Below, piece after piece: positions 37,078 to 49,320 of a stretch of DNA of 64,000 bases. Within the stretch, counting starts at the first letter, position 1; each line of letters opens with the position of its first letter. The notes below the pieces were generated by a model. It searched no databases and had not been told where the DNA came from. It saw only the letters and a program-made list of their open reading frames with translations. The translations under genes and the position numbers were made by a program. Location: positions 1,794,338-1,858,337 of the forward strand of contig NW_024732415.1 of NCBI RefSeq assembly GCF_018991925.1, in the 5' to 3' direction. Origin of the DNA: Homarus americanus. Its lineage: Eukaryota > Arthropoda > Malacostraca > Decapoda > Nephropidae.

Positions 37078-37088
37078 TTCTCTCTTTC
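37041..37088. repeat. (CT)n microsatellite
   Basis: CT dinucleotides with three interruptions, 320 bp before the A3 TATA box. Confidence 0.93.
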
Positions 37089-37399
37089 CAGTACAAGTGT
37101 TCGATAACAGTACTCTCTTCACTAACTAGAACAATTACTACCACATTAACTAACGACAATAACATCCAGTTATGAACGTCGTCAAGAGCCCTCTGAGGTG
37201 GTTGTAGGAGTCGTATCCTTCTTAACGTCTTGGAGTTGTCAGGGTAAATACACACCTTCAGCTCGGGTGAGAAATGGATACCATACCCGGGCTGTAGTCC
37301 ATGACGGTGCAGCGCTCGCTCCTCCTACTCTGCCTCCTCCTATTCTTCTTCTTCCGCCTCCCCCGGCACGCGTCCTTCCCCACCAGCCATTCTCCGGGG

Positions 37400-37504
37400 G
37401 GCCGCGGGTGTATATATACTCCTTGTCCCAGAGCGTCTCCCACACTTCCTCTACTCCTGCCACAGATAACTTCAACCCATTGCTCTTCTCAGCTGAAATA
37501 CAAG
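37400..37504 (+). promoter_or_regulatory. A3 core promoter and noncoding exon 1
   Basis: TATATATA at 37411-37418 follows a C/T-rich tract and CCGCGGG. A start near 37442 (CACACTT) gives an ATG-free exon ending TACAAG at 37504, before the donor GTTGGT. It would splice to the acceptor at 38760 (intron of 1,256 bp). The layout is the same as at the other three A genes, although the sequence is not closely similar. Confidence 0.6.
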
Positions 37505-37559
37505 GTTGGTGTCTTGTCACCTTCAGGGTAAAGCGCTGCATGTTGTCTTAACGCCTACG

Positions 37560-38584
37560 AGAAGGGTGTAAGGGAGGGGCCATTTGGAGAACTTTTGACG
37601 AATCGTGGATTAAAATGTGTTTGTGAGACGAATTCCTGCGTTACAGCGAGTGAGGTTTTTCTGTGATTTAACTTAATGTCAGAGTGAAATGACAAGTGAT
37701 ACTGGTGCAGTTATGGTGTAGCTTCCTGTCCCCTGGAATAACTTTCACTCCCTCGTGCCTGACCTAATAGTGACCCCCTCCATATCTCACTGCATGACCT
37801 CTACCAGTGATTCTCTCCGTCCGGCACTATAAGAAAGACACTAATTGCTCAAGTTTTGTTTATCAGTGACATGTTCTGCTTTTAAATTACTTAATTGTCA
37901 TTATGTTTGAGGAGTGTGTTAAGAGACGCGGAAGTGAGGATGATACACTACATTGTCCTGAGTCCCCAGAATTTTGTGAGGTCGAAGGTTAACATCATTC
38001 TCACCACACGAACATAAGAATGAAGGAAGTTCCACCCAGGCCATATCACTCGTGTATCTGTCCAGTCTATAGCTTCCCAACGAGTACGAGTTAATGATGG
38101 TATATGGTAATTTGCTCCGCTCATCCAAAACTCTTATTTCAAATTCTATGTTTAATTATTTCCCTCCTAAGTCCAGTTTAATTTAATATAAAACCGCCGC
38201 AGTGTTAATTTACTCACCTAATTCGCGCATCTAAATAATATAGTACTTTCCTATTTTCAAGTAAGAATTACATCTCTGAATATTTTCTTCTCTTGAAAGT
38301 TTATTTTGTGATATATAAGCAAAGATAAATATATATCTTACTAGGATATAACTCACCTAATATAATATGAATACTGGAGGAGGTAGGGGAACAATTGACT
38401 CATATCTTGAACTGACAACAGACAGCTAAGAGGCAGAGGTTGAATTACTGCTGCCATGACCCCACCAGTGGCCGGTGAGGGGAAGGGAGGGGACTCTATA
38501 TTTATACTTACCGGGACACCAACACAGTATTTACACCATTATAGGATGATTTTGTTAGTTTATGTTTGTTGAAAATAACTTCGA
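37560..38584. other. A3 intron 1, unique part
   Basis: Unique, mostly AT-rich intron sequence. No internal gene seen. Confidence 0.5.
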
Positions 38585-38760
38585 CCAGGTCAGCGGCTCG
38601 CGGCTCATCTGGGCGATAAAGTCCTCTCGGGTCAGCCCACAAAGCATAGAGAAATTGCACAGAGGGAGCGGCGCGTGATTGGACTTTATTCCCAAATGAG
38701 TTGCCGAGACGCGGGGGTTCCAATCACCGCTGTTCTAACCTGTGGAATTTCTCTTTGCAG
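38585..38760 (+). promoter_or_regulatory. Conserved pre-acceptor intronic block of A3
   Basis: Nearly identical to 8538-8711 apart from one substitution and two extra bases, and to 52703-52878. It contains the same GATA core, inverted CCAAT, CTAAC branch site and GCAG acceptor. Confidence 0.6.
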
Positions 38761-38761
38761 G

Positions 38762-39919
38762 ATGTGGCGTTTGACGGCGACGCTGCTGGTGGCTGCCCTG
38801 GCCTCAGCCTCTCCTCAGGCAGGATACTTGCCTCCTCGACCAGATCCCGTCTGTCCAGCTGTCACCTCTGTCGTGTACGACACCCGCGTCCAGACCTCCG
38901 TCAACGTCCAGACCGTCAACCAGGTCAACACACAGTACATCACCACAACACAAGTCAGACAACAGGTGGTGCCAACTACAGTCTACCAGACTCGTGTCCA
39001 AACACAGGTCCAGTACCAGACCAGCGTGGTCCAGCGTACAACCAACGTGGTCAATGACAGAGTCGTGACAAACACTGTGCCAAGTCCACCTCGTGAGGAG
39101 ACTCGTTATGTTACCTCAACTCGCGTCGTGCCACAGGTCAGCTACGTCACCCGCACACAGGTACAAACACAGGTAGTACCTGTGGAGGTGACTCGCACAC
39201 AGGTGCAGACGGTCAGGCAGCCCGTCACTAACTACCAGACCCAGGTACAGCAACAGACCCGCGTCGTGTCCGTCCCAGGCCGTGACGTAGTACAGACCCG
39301 CGTCCAGACCATCGTTCAGACCTCCGTCGTCAGTCGTCGGCAGCCAGGTAACACTCGCTACGTTACCTCGACGAACGTACAACAGGTGGTGCAGACGAGT
39401 GTCGTCCGCGGACAGGATGTTGTGAGAACTAGTGTGGTACAGCGCCAGCAGGTCATTCCCTACACGTCCGTCAACACGCGTTACCAAACTACTTACGTTA
39501 CTCGCGAACAGGTGGTGACCAGGACCAACGTCGTCACCCAGACACAGGTCCAGACCCAGGTGGTCCCTCAGGAGGTGGTGCGAACACAGGTGGTGCCCAC
39601 CACCATCTACACCACCCGTTACGAGACCAGGGTTCAGCCCTTCACTCAGGTACAGACGGTGGTCCAGACCCGGTATGTCACCCCCGCCCCTGTAGTCAAA
39701 ACCCAGCAACAAGTGCAGACCTCAGTGGTCCAAGTGCCCGGTCAGAACCGAGTCATCACAAAACAGGTGGTTCAGACTCAACCTCGACAGGAAGTGGTCT
39801 ACCAGACCGTCAACCAACCCCAGCAGGTGACCGTGACACAGACCATCACCGCCACTTGTGGCAAGACCGGATACAACTACCAGCGGCCAGCTACACCGTT
39901 CAACTTCCCTGGCAAATAG
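38762..39919 (+). CDS. A3: secreted two-cysteine V/T/Q/Y/R-rich repeat protein, type A
   Basis: A 385-residue protein with the same signal peptide as A1, GGYLPP-like AGYLPPRP, Cys31, a 334-residue cysteine-free core and Cys366, so the spacing between cysteines is exactly that of A1 and A4. The tail ends FNFPGK. The start at 38762 is the first ATG after the acceptor at 38760. From residue 76 on it is close to A4, and from about residue 230 close to both A1 and A4. Runs such as RTQVQTQVVPVEVTRTQVQT show the alternating pattern best. B3 follows 491 bp downstream on the same strand. Function is unknown. An extracellular fibre or matrix role is an inference. Confidence 0.88.
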   Translation: MWRLTATLLVAALASASPQAGYLPPRPDPVCPAVTSVVYDTRVQTSVNVQTVNQVNTQYITTTQVRQQVVPTTVYQTRVQTQVQYQTSVVQRTTNVVNDRVVTNTVPSPPREETRYVTSTRVVPQVSYVTRTQVQTQVVPVEVTRTQVQTVRQPVTNYQTQVQQQTRVVSVPGRDVVQTRVQTIVQTSVVSRRQPGNTRYVTSTNVQQVVQTSVVRGQDVVRTSVVQRQQVIPYTSVNTRYQTTYVTREQVVTRTNVVTQTQVQTQVVPQEVVRTQVVPTTIYTTRYETRVQPFTQVQTVVQTRYVTPAPVVKTQQQVQTSVVQVPGQNRVITKQVVQTQPRQEVVYQTVNQPQQVTVTQTITATCGKTGYNYQRPATPFNFPGK

Positions 39920-40089
39920 TCAAATACCCAAACATGAAAACCTGATGATAGTAATCGTTAACTTTACAAATAAGAGACAAAACAGTTTAAAGCATATTCA
40001 CTTATATTATTACACAGTCTATATAATATTAAGGAAACAAAATGGACCGCAAAACCTCTCTCCATCAATCTCTTTACTTTTGTATTTAT

Positions 40090-40409
40090 GTAAGTGAAAA
40101 AAATAAACTAACTACATATTTTTCTCTCAATTGAACCCACGGAACTAAACCACTGAGGCAACAAGACAGGTGAGCGTCTATCGCCTCTAGTTGTGTGTTT
40201 GTGTGCCTGTATGAGTTTATTTGTGTGCATGTATAAGCTTGTTTGTGTGCATGTGTGAGTGCGGTTGTAAGCATATGTTTAACATACATACACAGCCACG
40301 CTCACACATACAGTACACATTGTGCATGTGGGAGTATGGCCGTGTGTACTGTATTTGTGCATTTTAGGGAATAATTTCAATTGTGTACTAACGACACTGT
40401 CTCCGCCAG
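40090..40409 (+). other. Candidate 320-bp intron in the A3-B3 gap
   Basis: Donor GTAAGTG at 40090 lies 171 nt after the A3 stop. The acceptor TCTCCGCCAG ends at 40409, one base before the B3 ATG at 40411, and a textbook branch site TACTAAC is at 40386-40392. A TATATAAT at about 40020 could start a small B3 leader exon. An AATAAA at 40102 lies inside the intron and could serve A3. Confidence 0.6.
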
Positions 40410-40410
40410 G

Positions 40411-41619
40411 ATGAGAGGGCTCTTGCTGTCCCTGTTGGTGGGCTGTTCACTGGCAGCTTCTGTGGATCGACAGCGGCGGCAAATTTTTGGGAATGGACTT
40501 GATCTACAGTCATCCTTAGGAGGGTACCTGCCGCCCCGCCCTGGGCCATGTCAGCCCTCCACCATCTACCGCACACAGACCCAGTACTCCACCCAGGTCA
40601 TCCCCTCCACCGTCTACAACAACGACGTACAATACGTCACCCAGACGTCCGTCCGCACACAGCAGGTATACACCACTGTGTACTCTGAGGTGGTCCGCAC
40701 CCAGGTGGTGCCCTCCGTCCAGTACCAGACAGTGACTGTGACCCGCACCGAGCAGAACGTCCGCACACAGGTCGTCACTCTGCCACCACAAGTCAACTAC
40801 GTCACACGTACACAACAAGCTGTGACGACACAGGTACAGTACCAGACCAGATACTCCACCAGCATCCTGCAGGTCCCAACAACTGTTGTCAGGAATGTTG
40901 TTTCTACACAGGTGGTTCCTCAGCAGGTGGTGAGCACCGTCTACCAGACACAGTTTGTCACCAGGACCCAACAGCTACCTGGACAGACCCGTACCGTGGA
41001 CCGTACTCAGTACAGCACCATTTACTCCACCGTGGTAGTACCTGGCCAGGACGTGGTAAAAACACAAAATGTTGTGAGGACCAACGTCATCACCCAGACC
41101 GTCACACAGCCAGGCCAGACCCAGGTCATCACCTCCACCAATGTGGTTCCCGTCACCACTACCATCTTCTCCGAGGTGGTGGTCACCAACACCCAGACAC
41201 AGTACGTGACGCGCACCCAGGTACAGCAGCAGGTGACCACCGTCTACCGCACACAGCAGGTGCCACAGTACGTCACCAGGACCGTCACCGTCCCCCAGCA
41301 GGTGGTGAGCACTCAGGTGTCAACACAGGTGGTGCCCACAACCATCTACAGCCAACAGGTGGTACCAACTGTGGTCAACCTGCCCGCCGAGACCAGGTAC
41401 ACCACAGTGTACCGCACCTCCGTCCGCACCCAGCAGCTACCGGGTCAGACCCGCACCGAGTACCAGACCAGCGTGGTCTACAGGACCAACTACGTCACCT
41501 CCACAGTGTTCAACCAGCAGTACAACACCGTGACGGCCACCAGCACCTACCAGCCAGACTGTAACACCGGCTACAACTACCCCTCGCCCTCTCAAGCCTT
41601 CAATGCCTTGGGAAAATAA
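40411..41619 (+). CDS. B3: secreted two-cysteine V/T/Q/Y/R-rich repeat protein, type B
   Basis: A 402-residue protein. Signal peptide MRGLLLSLLVGCSLAAS, then VDRQRRQ with a strong furin-type R-Q-R-R at residues 20-23. Cleavage there would expose an N-terminal Gln able to cyclise. GGYLPPRP, Cys47, a 336-residue cysteine-free core, Cys384, GYNY and a tail ending FNALGK follow. The upstream in-frame extension from 40381 starts at a non-ATG codon and runs through the branch site, so 40411 is preferred. The core 40561-41580 is almost base-identical to B1 and B4 without indels, while signal, tail and untranslated regions differ. Confidence 0.88.
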   Translation: MRGLLLSLLVGCSLAASVDRQRRQIFGNGLDLQSSLGGYLPPRPGPCQPSTIYRTQTQYSTQVIPSTVYNNDVQYVTQTSVRTQQVYTTVYSEVVRTQVVPSVQYQTVTVTRTEQNVRTQVVTLPPQVNYVTRTQQAVTTQVQYQTRYSTSILQVPTTVVRNVVSTQVVPQQVVSTVYQTQFVTRTQQLPGQTRTVDRTQYSTIYSTVVVPGQDVVKTQNVVRTNVITQTVTQPGQTQVITSTNVVPVTTTIFSEVVVTNTQTQYVTRTQVQQQVTTVYRTQQVPQYVTRTVTVPQQVVSTQVSTQVVPTTIYSQQVVPTVVNLPAETRYTTVYRTSVRTQQLPGQTRTEYQTSVVYRTNYVTSTVFNQQYNTVTATSTYQPDCNTGYNYPSPSQAFNALGK

Positions 41620-41803
41620 GTAATGTTAAGATCCAGTTTAATGAGACCACCATATAAGAACAATTTTTATGTTTACTAATTACAGTGTAAAGATATGTGA
41701 GATGTTTCCAACTGTACTTCTTCTGTACTCGTAATGTATTTAACTAATACACGTAACACAAAAGATCTTCTATGAGTGTGTATATAACAACCTTATAACT
41801 ATG

Positions 41804-41809
41804 AATAAA
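41804..41809 (+). terminator. B3 polyadenylation signal AATAAA
   Basis: AATAAA 185 nt after the B3 stop. Confidence 0.6.
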
Positions 41810-42127
41810 TTCTAACAGTAAAAATAACATTAAGAATGACCGAGGATCTTTTTCTCCATGTAAAAAAAAACAATAATTAATATCTCAAGTGTCTCAGCGG
41901 GGGAGACATCTTGGGTCTATTAACACGACAGATGAAGATATACCTGCAGATTCTTCCACTACCTCATTAACTACCTACTGTTCTGTGCTATCCAATTAAC
42001 CATATGGCGTCTCGCTGAACCACTTTTACTCCTCTCAAAACATTACTGAGTGACTGTTGTTCCTCACGTATGAGACGGGTATGTAATGGTCATCAGACAT
42101 ATTGTACACCTCCACCGTCCGCGTTAA

Positions 42128-42892
42128 CTGCCTCCCTACACACACATACACACATATCCTCCCACACATGAATATTTATCCCCCCTACACCTTCACCCAA
42201 CACCCCCCCCTACACCTTCACCCAACACCCCCTACACCTTCACCCAACACTTCTACACCTTCACCCAACACCCCCTACACCTGCCTAACACCCTCCTACA
42301 CCTTCGCCCAACACCCCCTACACCTTTCACCTAACACCCCCTACACCTTTCTGCCTAACACCCCCACACCTTCTTCACCCAACACCCCCCCACACCTTTC
42401 TGCCCACACCCCCTACACCTTCACCCAACACCCCCTACACCTTCTGCCCAACACCCCCTACACTCTTCACCTACACTTCACACTGCCTAACACTTCTACA
42501 CCTTCACCCAACACTTCACACCTTCGCTCAACACCCTACACTCTGCCCAACACCCCCTACACCTGCTCAACACCCTACACCTTTCTGCCTAACACTTTAC
42601 ACTCTTTCACCCAACACTTCTACACCTTTCACCCAACACCCCCCACACCTTCACCCAACAGCCCCCCTACACTTTTACCTAATAGCCTTTACACTCTTTC
42701 TGCCTAACACTTTACACCTTTCTGCCCAACACTTCTACACTCTTTCGCTCTCAACACCCCCTACACCTTCACCCAACACCCCCTACACCTTCGCCTAACA
42801 CCCCCTATGCACTTTCACTCCAACACTTTCACCTGCCCAACACTTCTACACCTTCGCCCAACACTTTCTACGCCTTCGCCCCCCCTACGCTT
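42128..42892. repeat. C-rich minisatellite of about 22 bp
   Basis: Over 30 variant copies of CACCCAACACCCCCTACACC plus TT, with many indels. The 201-residue ORF over it is repeat translation. Confidence 0.93.
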
Positions 42893-43084
42893 AACGGATG
42901 CTTTTTATGTAACAGTCCCGTCCTTCCACTTCGTCTCTCTGTGCGTACTGAACACTTCCCTACACTCACGCACACCTCCCATCATTACCCCATCATTTTC
43001 CCACCAAGTATTACATTTGGTTTGAAGAATACTCGCAATATTATTACACAGTCTTTCATCATTAATTCCATGTCATGTTTATTC

Positions 43085-43085
<1 letters not shown>

Positions 43086-43141
<56 letters not shown>
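43086..43141. repeat. (GA)n microsatellite
   Basis: Pure GA dinucleotides. Confidence 0.97.
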
Positions 43142-43556
43142 CTCTGTATATATTTTGGTTGACTGGAACTACTGAGTGGTTTAGTTGGGTGACCGGCGCT
43201 ACTGACAGGTTTAGCGGGTAACCGAGTCCCTGAGAGAACTTTTCCCGGTCTAACTTCTCCCTTCCCCTCCCCTCCCAACACCCACGCTTCTCTACCCTCC
43301 CACGCCTTCTTGGTCATCACAGCCCTTCCCATATCCTAGTTAAGGTTCCAAGCCTCGTCATACCCATGCCTCCTCCACCTGACTTGACGCTGTGGGGTTG
43401 TCTTAATTCTTCGGTGGCTTGTGTGAGTGACAGGTCTGAATGTTGCTTAAGTACAGGGGTTCGAGGATGACACGCTACTGATGGCTTATACGGCTCATAG
43501 GCACGTTATAAAGTTTTTATACACACACACGCGCGAGCGCGCGCGAGCCACTGATT

Positions 43557-44200
43557 TTAGGTGTTATAAGTGGCGCCAGGCCCTCGTGACGGACACCCAG
43601 GGTGTTATAAGTGGCACCAGGCCATCGTGACGGACACCCAGGGTGTTATAAGTGGCACCAGGCCCTCGTGACGGACACCCAGGGTGTTATAAGTGGCGCC
43701 AGGCCCTCGTGACGGACGCCCAGGGTGTTATAAGTGGCGCCAGGCCTCGTGACGACACCCAGGGTGTTATGGCGGCGCCAGGCCCTCGTGACGGACGCCC
43801 AGGGTGTTATATGGCGCCAGGTCTTCGTGACGGACACCCAGGTGTTATAAGTGGCGCCAGGCTCGTGACGGTGACACCCGGGTGTTATAAGGCGCCAGGC
43901 CTCGTGACGGACAATCCAGGGTGTTATAAGGCGCCAGGCCTCGTGACGGACACCCAGGGTTATGGCGGCGCCAGACCGTGACGGCCACCCAGGTGTTATA
44001 AGTGGCGCCAGGCCCTCGTGACGGACACCCAGGGTGTTATAAGTGGCGCCAGGCCCTCGTGACGGACACCCAGGGTGTTATAAGTGGCGCCAGGCCCTCG
44101 TGACGGACACCCAGGGTGTTATAAGTGGCGCCAGGCCCTCGTGACGAACACCCAGGGTGTTATAAGTGGCGCCAGGCCCTCGTGACGGACGCCCAGGGTC
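43557..44200. repeat. 41-bp GC-rich minisatellite
   Basis: About 16 copies of a 41-bp unit with GTGTTATAAGTGGCGCCAGG. The outer copies are nearly perfect, the central ones (about 43740-43995) carry many deletions. Confidence 0.95.
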
Positions 44201-44518
44201 GACCCGTCACAGTTTCAGGTCTAAGGGTGTGAGTGGACAGTCGACTACCTCGACCCCAAACTCCTGTCGGGTGAGGAGAAACAAACAGCTGTAACTTGAG
44301 CTGTCAGTCACTACCTGTCAGGGGGACACTATAAGGCTCCTTGGTGCTACCATCACCTCACCCTTACTAACCCTTATCTTCACCTCACCATCACTTCACC
44401 TTCACCTCCCTTCACCATCCCCTCATCTCACCATCATCTCCCCTCACCCTCATCACCCCCCCCACCCATCTCAATCCTCACCATTAAAACTGTGCATCAC
44501 TATTAAATGTTATCTTAT

Positions 44519-44685
44519 CACATTCAGTCATTCTTTACTGCCAACAGTCAACAGTCATTCTTTACTACCAACAGTCAACAGTTATTCTCTACTACCAACA
44601 GTCAACAGTCATTCCTTACTGCCAACAGTCAACAGTCATTCTTTACTGCCAACAGTCAACAGTCATTCTTTACTACCAACAGTCA
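44519..44685. repeat. 27-bp minisatellite
   Basis: Six copies of a 27-bp unit with CAACAGTCATTCTTTACT. Confidence 0.93.
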
Positions 44686-44840
44686 GGGATGATCGTGGTC
44701 ATCACCGTTCAGCCTCCAGTCATCAACATTCACTTTGAAGTTTGTTATTGTGGGAACTGCTTTGGAGAATGTTTACAGCAGCAGATGTTGCGTATTAAAG
44801 TAGAAAGACCTCCATTGTGTTTAACTTGTGTACACCGGTA

Positions 44841-44950
<110 letters not shown>

Positions 44951-45051
44951 GTGTATATAATAATTTGGAACTAATCTTCAGGTGAAATAATCTGGGACTA
45001 ATCCTCAGATAATCCCTTCAGTGTATCCAGAATACAAATAATTGCTTGAGG

Positions 45052-45094
45052 TTAGGTTAGGTTAGGTTAGGTTAGGTTAGGTTAGGTTAGGTTA
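45052..45094. repeat. Interstitial (TTAGG)n array
   Basis: About eight to nine perfect TTAGG units. Confidence 0.93.
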
Positions 45095-45535
45095 GTGTCT
45101 GTGTGGACCTTGTGAGGAGAGAGAGAGAGAAGAAAATAAATTTGATATAAAACGAAAGAGAGTCAAATTGAAAGGAAGAAAGGGAAAGAGGAAGAATGAA
45201 AGAGAGAGAGAGAGAGAAGGAGAGGTAAAAAAAAGACAAATTCAAACACAATTAACTTGATTACATAATTAACTCACTAGAGATTCATTATAAACAACTT
45301 ATGTCTTATCATGTATTATAGTCATTCACATGTGTTCACGTCTACACTTACACTGACCCCTGTTGTCGTGTACTTAAACAACATGAGTGGTATGTTGTCT
45401 GTGGAGCGACGACCACGGAGGCATCTGACTGGCTGATTCACTAACCAATGAGGGACAAGTTGCAGTCATAACAGAGAGAGAGAGAGAGATTATGACTAGG
45501 GAAGAAATTAAGAGAGAAACAGATAGATAAAAGAG

Positions 45536-45569
45536 TGTGTGTTTGCGTGAGTGTGTGCGTGAGTGTGTG

Positions 45570-45632
<63 letters not shown>

Positions 45633-45697
45633 ATACACAAAGCCTCTTAAACAGATTTTAAAGTAGACTTGACATTCTCCATTCGAAAAGGGACCTG

Positions 45698-45758
<61 letters not shown>
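45536..45758. repeat. (GT)n and (CT)n tracts
   Basis: An imperfect (GT)n at 45536-45632 and a pure (CT)n at 45701-45758. Confidence 0.95.
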
Positions 45759-45759
<1 letters not shown>

Positions 45760-45779
45760 ACATGTCCATTCCTCAAAGT

Positions 45780-47730
45780 CATTAACATTTACTTAAACAG
45801 AACCTGCCAATTACAGTACTGTCAAGTGACCAGACCGCTGCCTCACCTCGGTCTAAAGAGGCTCTCGCGTCATGCTGGAGACGAGTAAAAAGTGTTGGAG
45901 GGTCGCTGGTGCTGAGGCCATGTTGGAGGAATGTCGGGAAGGTGTCTGGGGAGTTTTGGTGGCGAACTATAGTGTTGGCGAGGTGTTGGAGGAGTGTTGG
46001 GGAGGTGGGGATGAGTTGCTGAGGTGAAGTAGGAGTGTTGTGGTATTGAATGAGCATTGGAGGAGTGTTGGAGAGATAATGATGATGATGATGATGATGA
46101 TGATGAGCAAGAGAGGGATTCTATTATATTATTTCCAACACCTTTCAGCAGTTTACACTTCCCTATCTCTGTGTACTGTACCTACACCTACTACCTTACT
46201 TACCTGTCCTTCATAATCAGTTAAAGGTGCAGAATCTCACAAAACGCTAATCAGATATAAAAGTGTAAGTCCAGGTGTAAAGTAAGGTGTAGGTGTGAAG
46301 TACAGGTGTAGGATTAAAGTGCAGGTGTAAGTGTAAAATAATTCCCCAGTCTCTGTCAGTGAAGTCCCTCAGCTGAGTTAATTCCCCTTCAGTAAACTGC
46401 CACTCCCCGTCCCTCCAGCTGCCCCTCTAAAAAAAGTGTCACTCCCAGGCCCCTGACACTGGTAACAGTGACCCACCTCCATCGTCCTCTCACCCCTTTC
46501 CACCCCGTGTTTGTTACCGTATATTTCAATAGCAGCACCATAGTCCACGTCTCTCAGTATTTGATCAACTCATATTGCACAGTCAACCCTCCATGTTGCA
46601 CAGTCAACTCTCAATGTTACGCAGTCAACCCTCTCACTCACTTAACCCTGACTTTCATTTACATTCTGCAGGATTTTTATTTAATTTATTTTTTATTTCT
46701 CTTTTTCTTTTTGTCATATCTGGTTTACTGGACTCAGGAACTTGGTTGGTTATCTACTTCCAGTTCGTGTTTATAAATATCATGAGATTTATTTAAAGGG
46801 AACTTCAGTATTTGTGTTATAAATTTATTTATTATCTTTTGGGTTAATAGGTTAGGTTAGAGTTAGGTCTAAATATATCTCCTTCATAAGCTTGGAACCA
46901 CTTCCGAACATAAATCTTCGAAAATGTGAACACTGAACCAATGAATCTATGAACCAACGAGCACTTAAATCATCAAACCCATATTCCTCAGACCAGTAAC
47001 CTATAAATCCAGGTAACTCTGACAGTAACCTCGGAGCTGATCTGACCTGACCTCTGTGTGTTATTATTATTATTATTGTACCATGATGAATGTAAATTTA
47101 GAACCACTTGTCTTCAGTCAAACACACTTTCGAATCCGGTTGACTAAGGATAATTTTTTGCTATTGTTGGTTTGTTTACATTCACCATTCCACGTGAAGA
47201 TTAGACGCCTCAGCTTATCACACCTGATGAAATACCCATAAACCTATCTGGGTAGTTAGGTTAAGTTAGTGTTACGTTGGGTTTTGGTTAGGTTAGAGTT
47301 TAGGTTAAGAGCCCCTAATGTGGGTCAATGAGGGTTCAGGGTGGGCAAATCCCCGTAAAAAAACAATAATAAAATACGCTGGGGTGTCTAAACTTCGCGA
47401 TCTCTTAGGTCTGTGGTTGGTTTCCATTCCAGTGTGCGGTTATTTTTTGTGAGTATTGGTAACTGTCTGGAGTAAGATTCCTTTAATAGGTCAGGCAGTC
47501 ACTGTGTGTGTGTGTGTGTGTGTGCTTGCGTGCGAGTGCGTGCGTGTGTGTGTATACTTGGTTCTCCACCACGTAATGAACGTATTAACAACCCTTAGAA
47601 GCCGCCAACAGGTCAAGGTCATGATTTTGAGGCACCATTTAGTCAGCGTAAGGTGGCGCTTCACTCGGTGCAGGATGTTTATTGTTGATGTAGTTTGTTT
47701 GTTGGTTCATTGTTTTAAAAGCAAGGGAAT
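45780..47730. other. No gene seen; unique sequence with minor repeats
   Basis: Includes GTTGGAGG-type short repeats at 45890-46075, (GAT)n at 46079-46105 and TTAGGTT-like stretches at 46850-46870 and 47255-47310. No convincing exon. Confidence 0.5.

Positions 47731-47783
<53 letters not shown>
47731..47783. repeat. (CT)n microsatellite
   Basis: Pure CT dinucleotides. Confidence 0.95.
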
Positions 47784-47785
<2 letters not shown>

Positions 47786-48079
47786 GTCGTGTTCACTATA
47801 TGTTTGACGGATAAATTTACTCTCGAGTCTGTAATATGTTTCACTTGTTGACTCTGGTAACGACACAAGGGTAGAATAGAAGCACAAAGGCGAAGATTTA
47901 AAACTACACGAATACAACATTATTTACAACCTTTTAAACAAACACTTATTATTTTTTATTTCCTTTTTGTATTTATTGTAGTTTTATTGTATTTTTTGTA
48001 CCTCTTCTTACGTAGGCTTAACACTAGGTGAAAAGTGTTTAATGAGCCTGGAACTAACGGCTTTAATAATGATAATAAT

Positions 48080-48540
48080 GACAACAGGAACAACAACAAC
48101 AGCACCAAAGCAATGACAAACAGCAACAACAACAAGGCAAACAACAGCACCGGCAACAGCAGCAGCAAACAACAGCAACAACGAGCAACAACAGCAACAA
48201 CAGCAAGCACCAACAAGCAAACAGCAGCAAACACCAACAACAACAACCGTGGCACCAAGCAACAGCAACAACGACAACCAGCACCAAGCAAACAACAACA
48301 ACAACAACAACAACATAAACAACAAACAACGAGCAACAACAACGACAACACCAAAACAACAACAAACAACAATGGTAATGACCAGTAATGACAATAATCA
48401 GCAACAAGCAAGCAACACCAACAGCAACAAGCAACAACAGCAACCAACAACAACAACAAGCAACAAACAACAACGCCAGCAACAACAGCAACAACAGCAA
48501 CCAGCAACAACAATAACAACAACAACAACAACAAACAAAT

Positions 48541-48571
<31 letters not shown>

Positions 48572-48672
48572 CCAACAACAACAACAACGACAACAACAAC
48601 GACAACAACGACAACAACAATAACAACAACACCAACAACAACAACAACAACAATAATAATAATAATAATAAT
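48080..48672. repeat. CAA/CAG-rich trinucleotide array, about 590 bp
   Basis: An imperfect CAA array mixed with CAG, GCAACAAG and CACCAA units, ending in (AAT)n. It is open in several frames (Asn/Gln/Thr on +, Leu/Val/Cys on -), but nothing beyond composition supports a gene. Confidence 0.93.
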
Positions 48673-48889
48673 ACTGTTATTCCTCTTCCTCCTCCCATAC
48701 TCTCCCTCTAAACATCCAGTAGGACTTTCACTCTCTATGTGTGTTTGTGTGTGTTTGTCATCTCCTCTGTTTACTCTATGTCAACATCTACTGCTTTTAT
48801 TCCCTCGTTTATTCATGGTTACTCTCATTCTCTTCCTTTACTCATTGTTTACTTATTCCTACGCATCTTTACTCATCATCTTTGACTCA

Positions 48890-48922
48890 CCAAACTGGGT
48901 TATATCAGTGCTCTTACTTATT

Positions 48923-48955
<33 letters not shown>

Positions 48956-49156
48956 GACAAACAGACACTGAGAAAGACAAAAACGGAAAGAAAATAAAAC
49001 AAACAGATAGAAATAGTAGATAGTGTGGGATAGTTTGGGCTAGTACGGGATAGTCTGGGCTAGTACGGATTAGTATGGGCTAGTTTAAGTTAACATAGGC
49101 TAGTTATAGTTCCAGCCTTCTGTATAACGGAACGTGATTACCCCTTCCTACCCCGC

Positions 49157-49225
<69 letters not shown>

Positions 49226-49320
49226 AATAAAGGCAATTTGAGAATCAGAGAGAGAGTTAAGAGAGAGAGAGAGATAAAGAGAGAGAGAGAGAGACAGAGA
49301 GAGAGATACAAGTCATTACT
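48890..49320. repeat. (GT)n, (GACA)n and GA-rich tracts
   Basis: A (GT)n at 48926-48953, a TAGTACGGGATAGTCTGGGC-like short repeat at 49020-49085, a tetranucleotide (GACA)n at 49159-49225 and a GA-rich stretch to 49310. Confidence 0.9.

Noticed and set aside
37198..37551. 117-codon ORF covering the A3 promoter
   Set aside because: It overlaps a TATA box, the leader exon and a splice donor, and its translation is pyrimidine-tract-derived low complexity.
42102..42707. 201-codon Pro/Thr/Tyr-rich ORF
   Set aside because: It is a translation of the 22-bp C-rich minisatellite and lacks a conserved frame across its indels.
48063..48698. 211-codon Leu/Cys/Val minus-strand ORF and 117-codon Asn/Gln plus-strand ORF
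   Set aside because: Both are translations of the CAA/CAG trinucleotide array.
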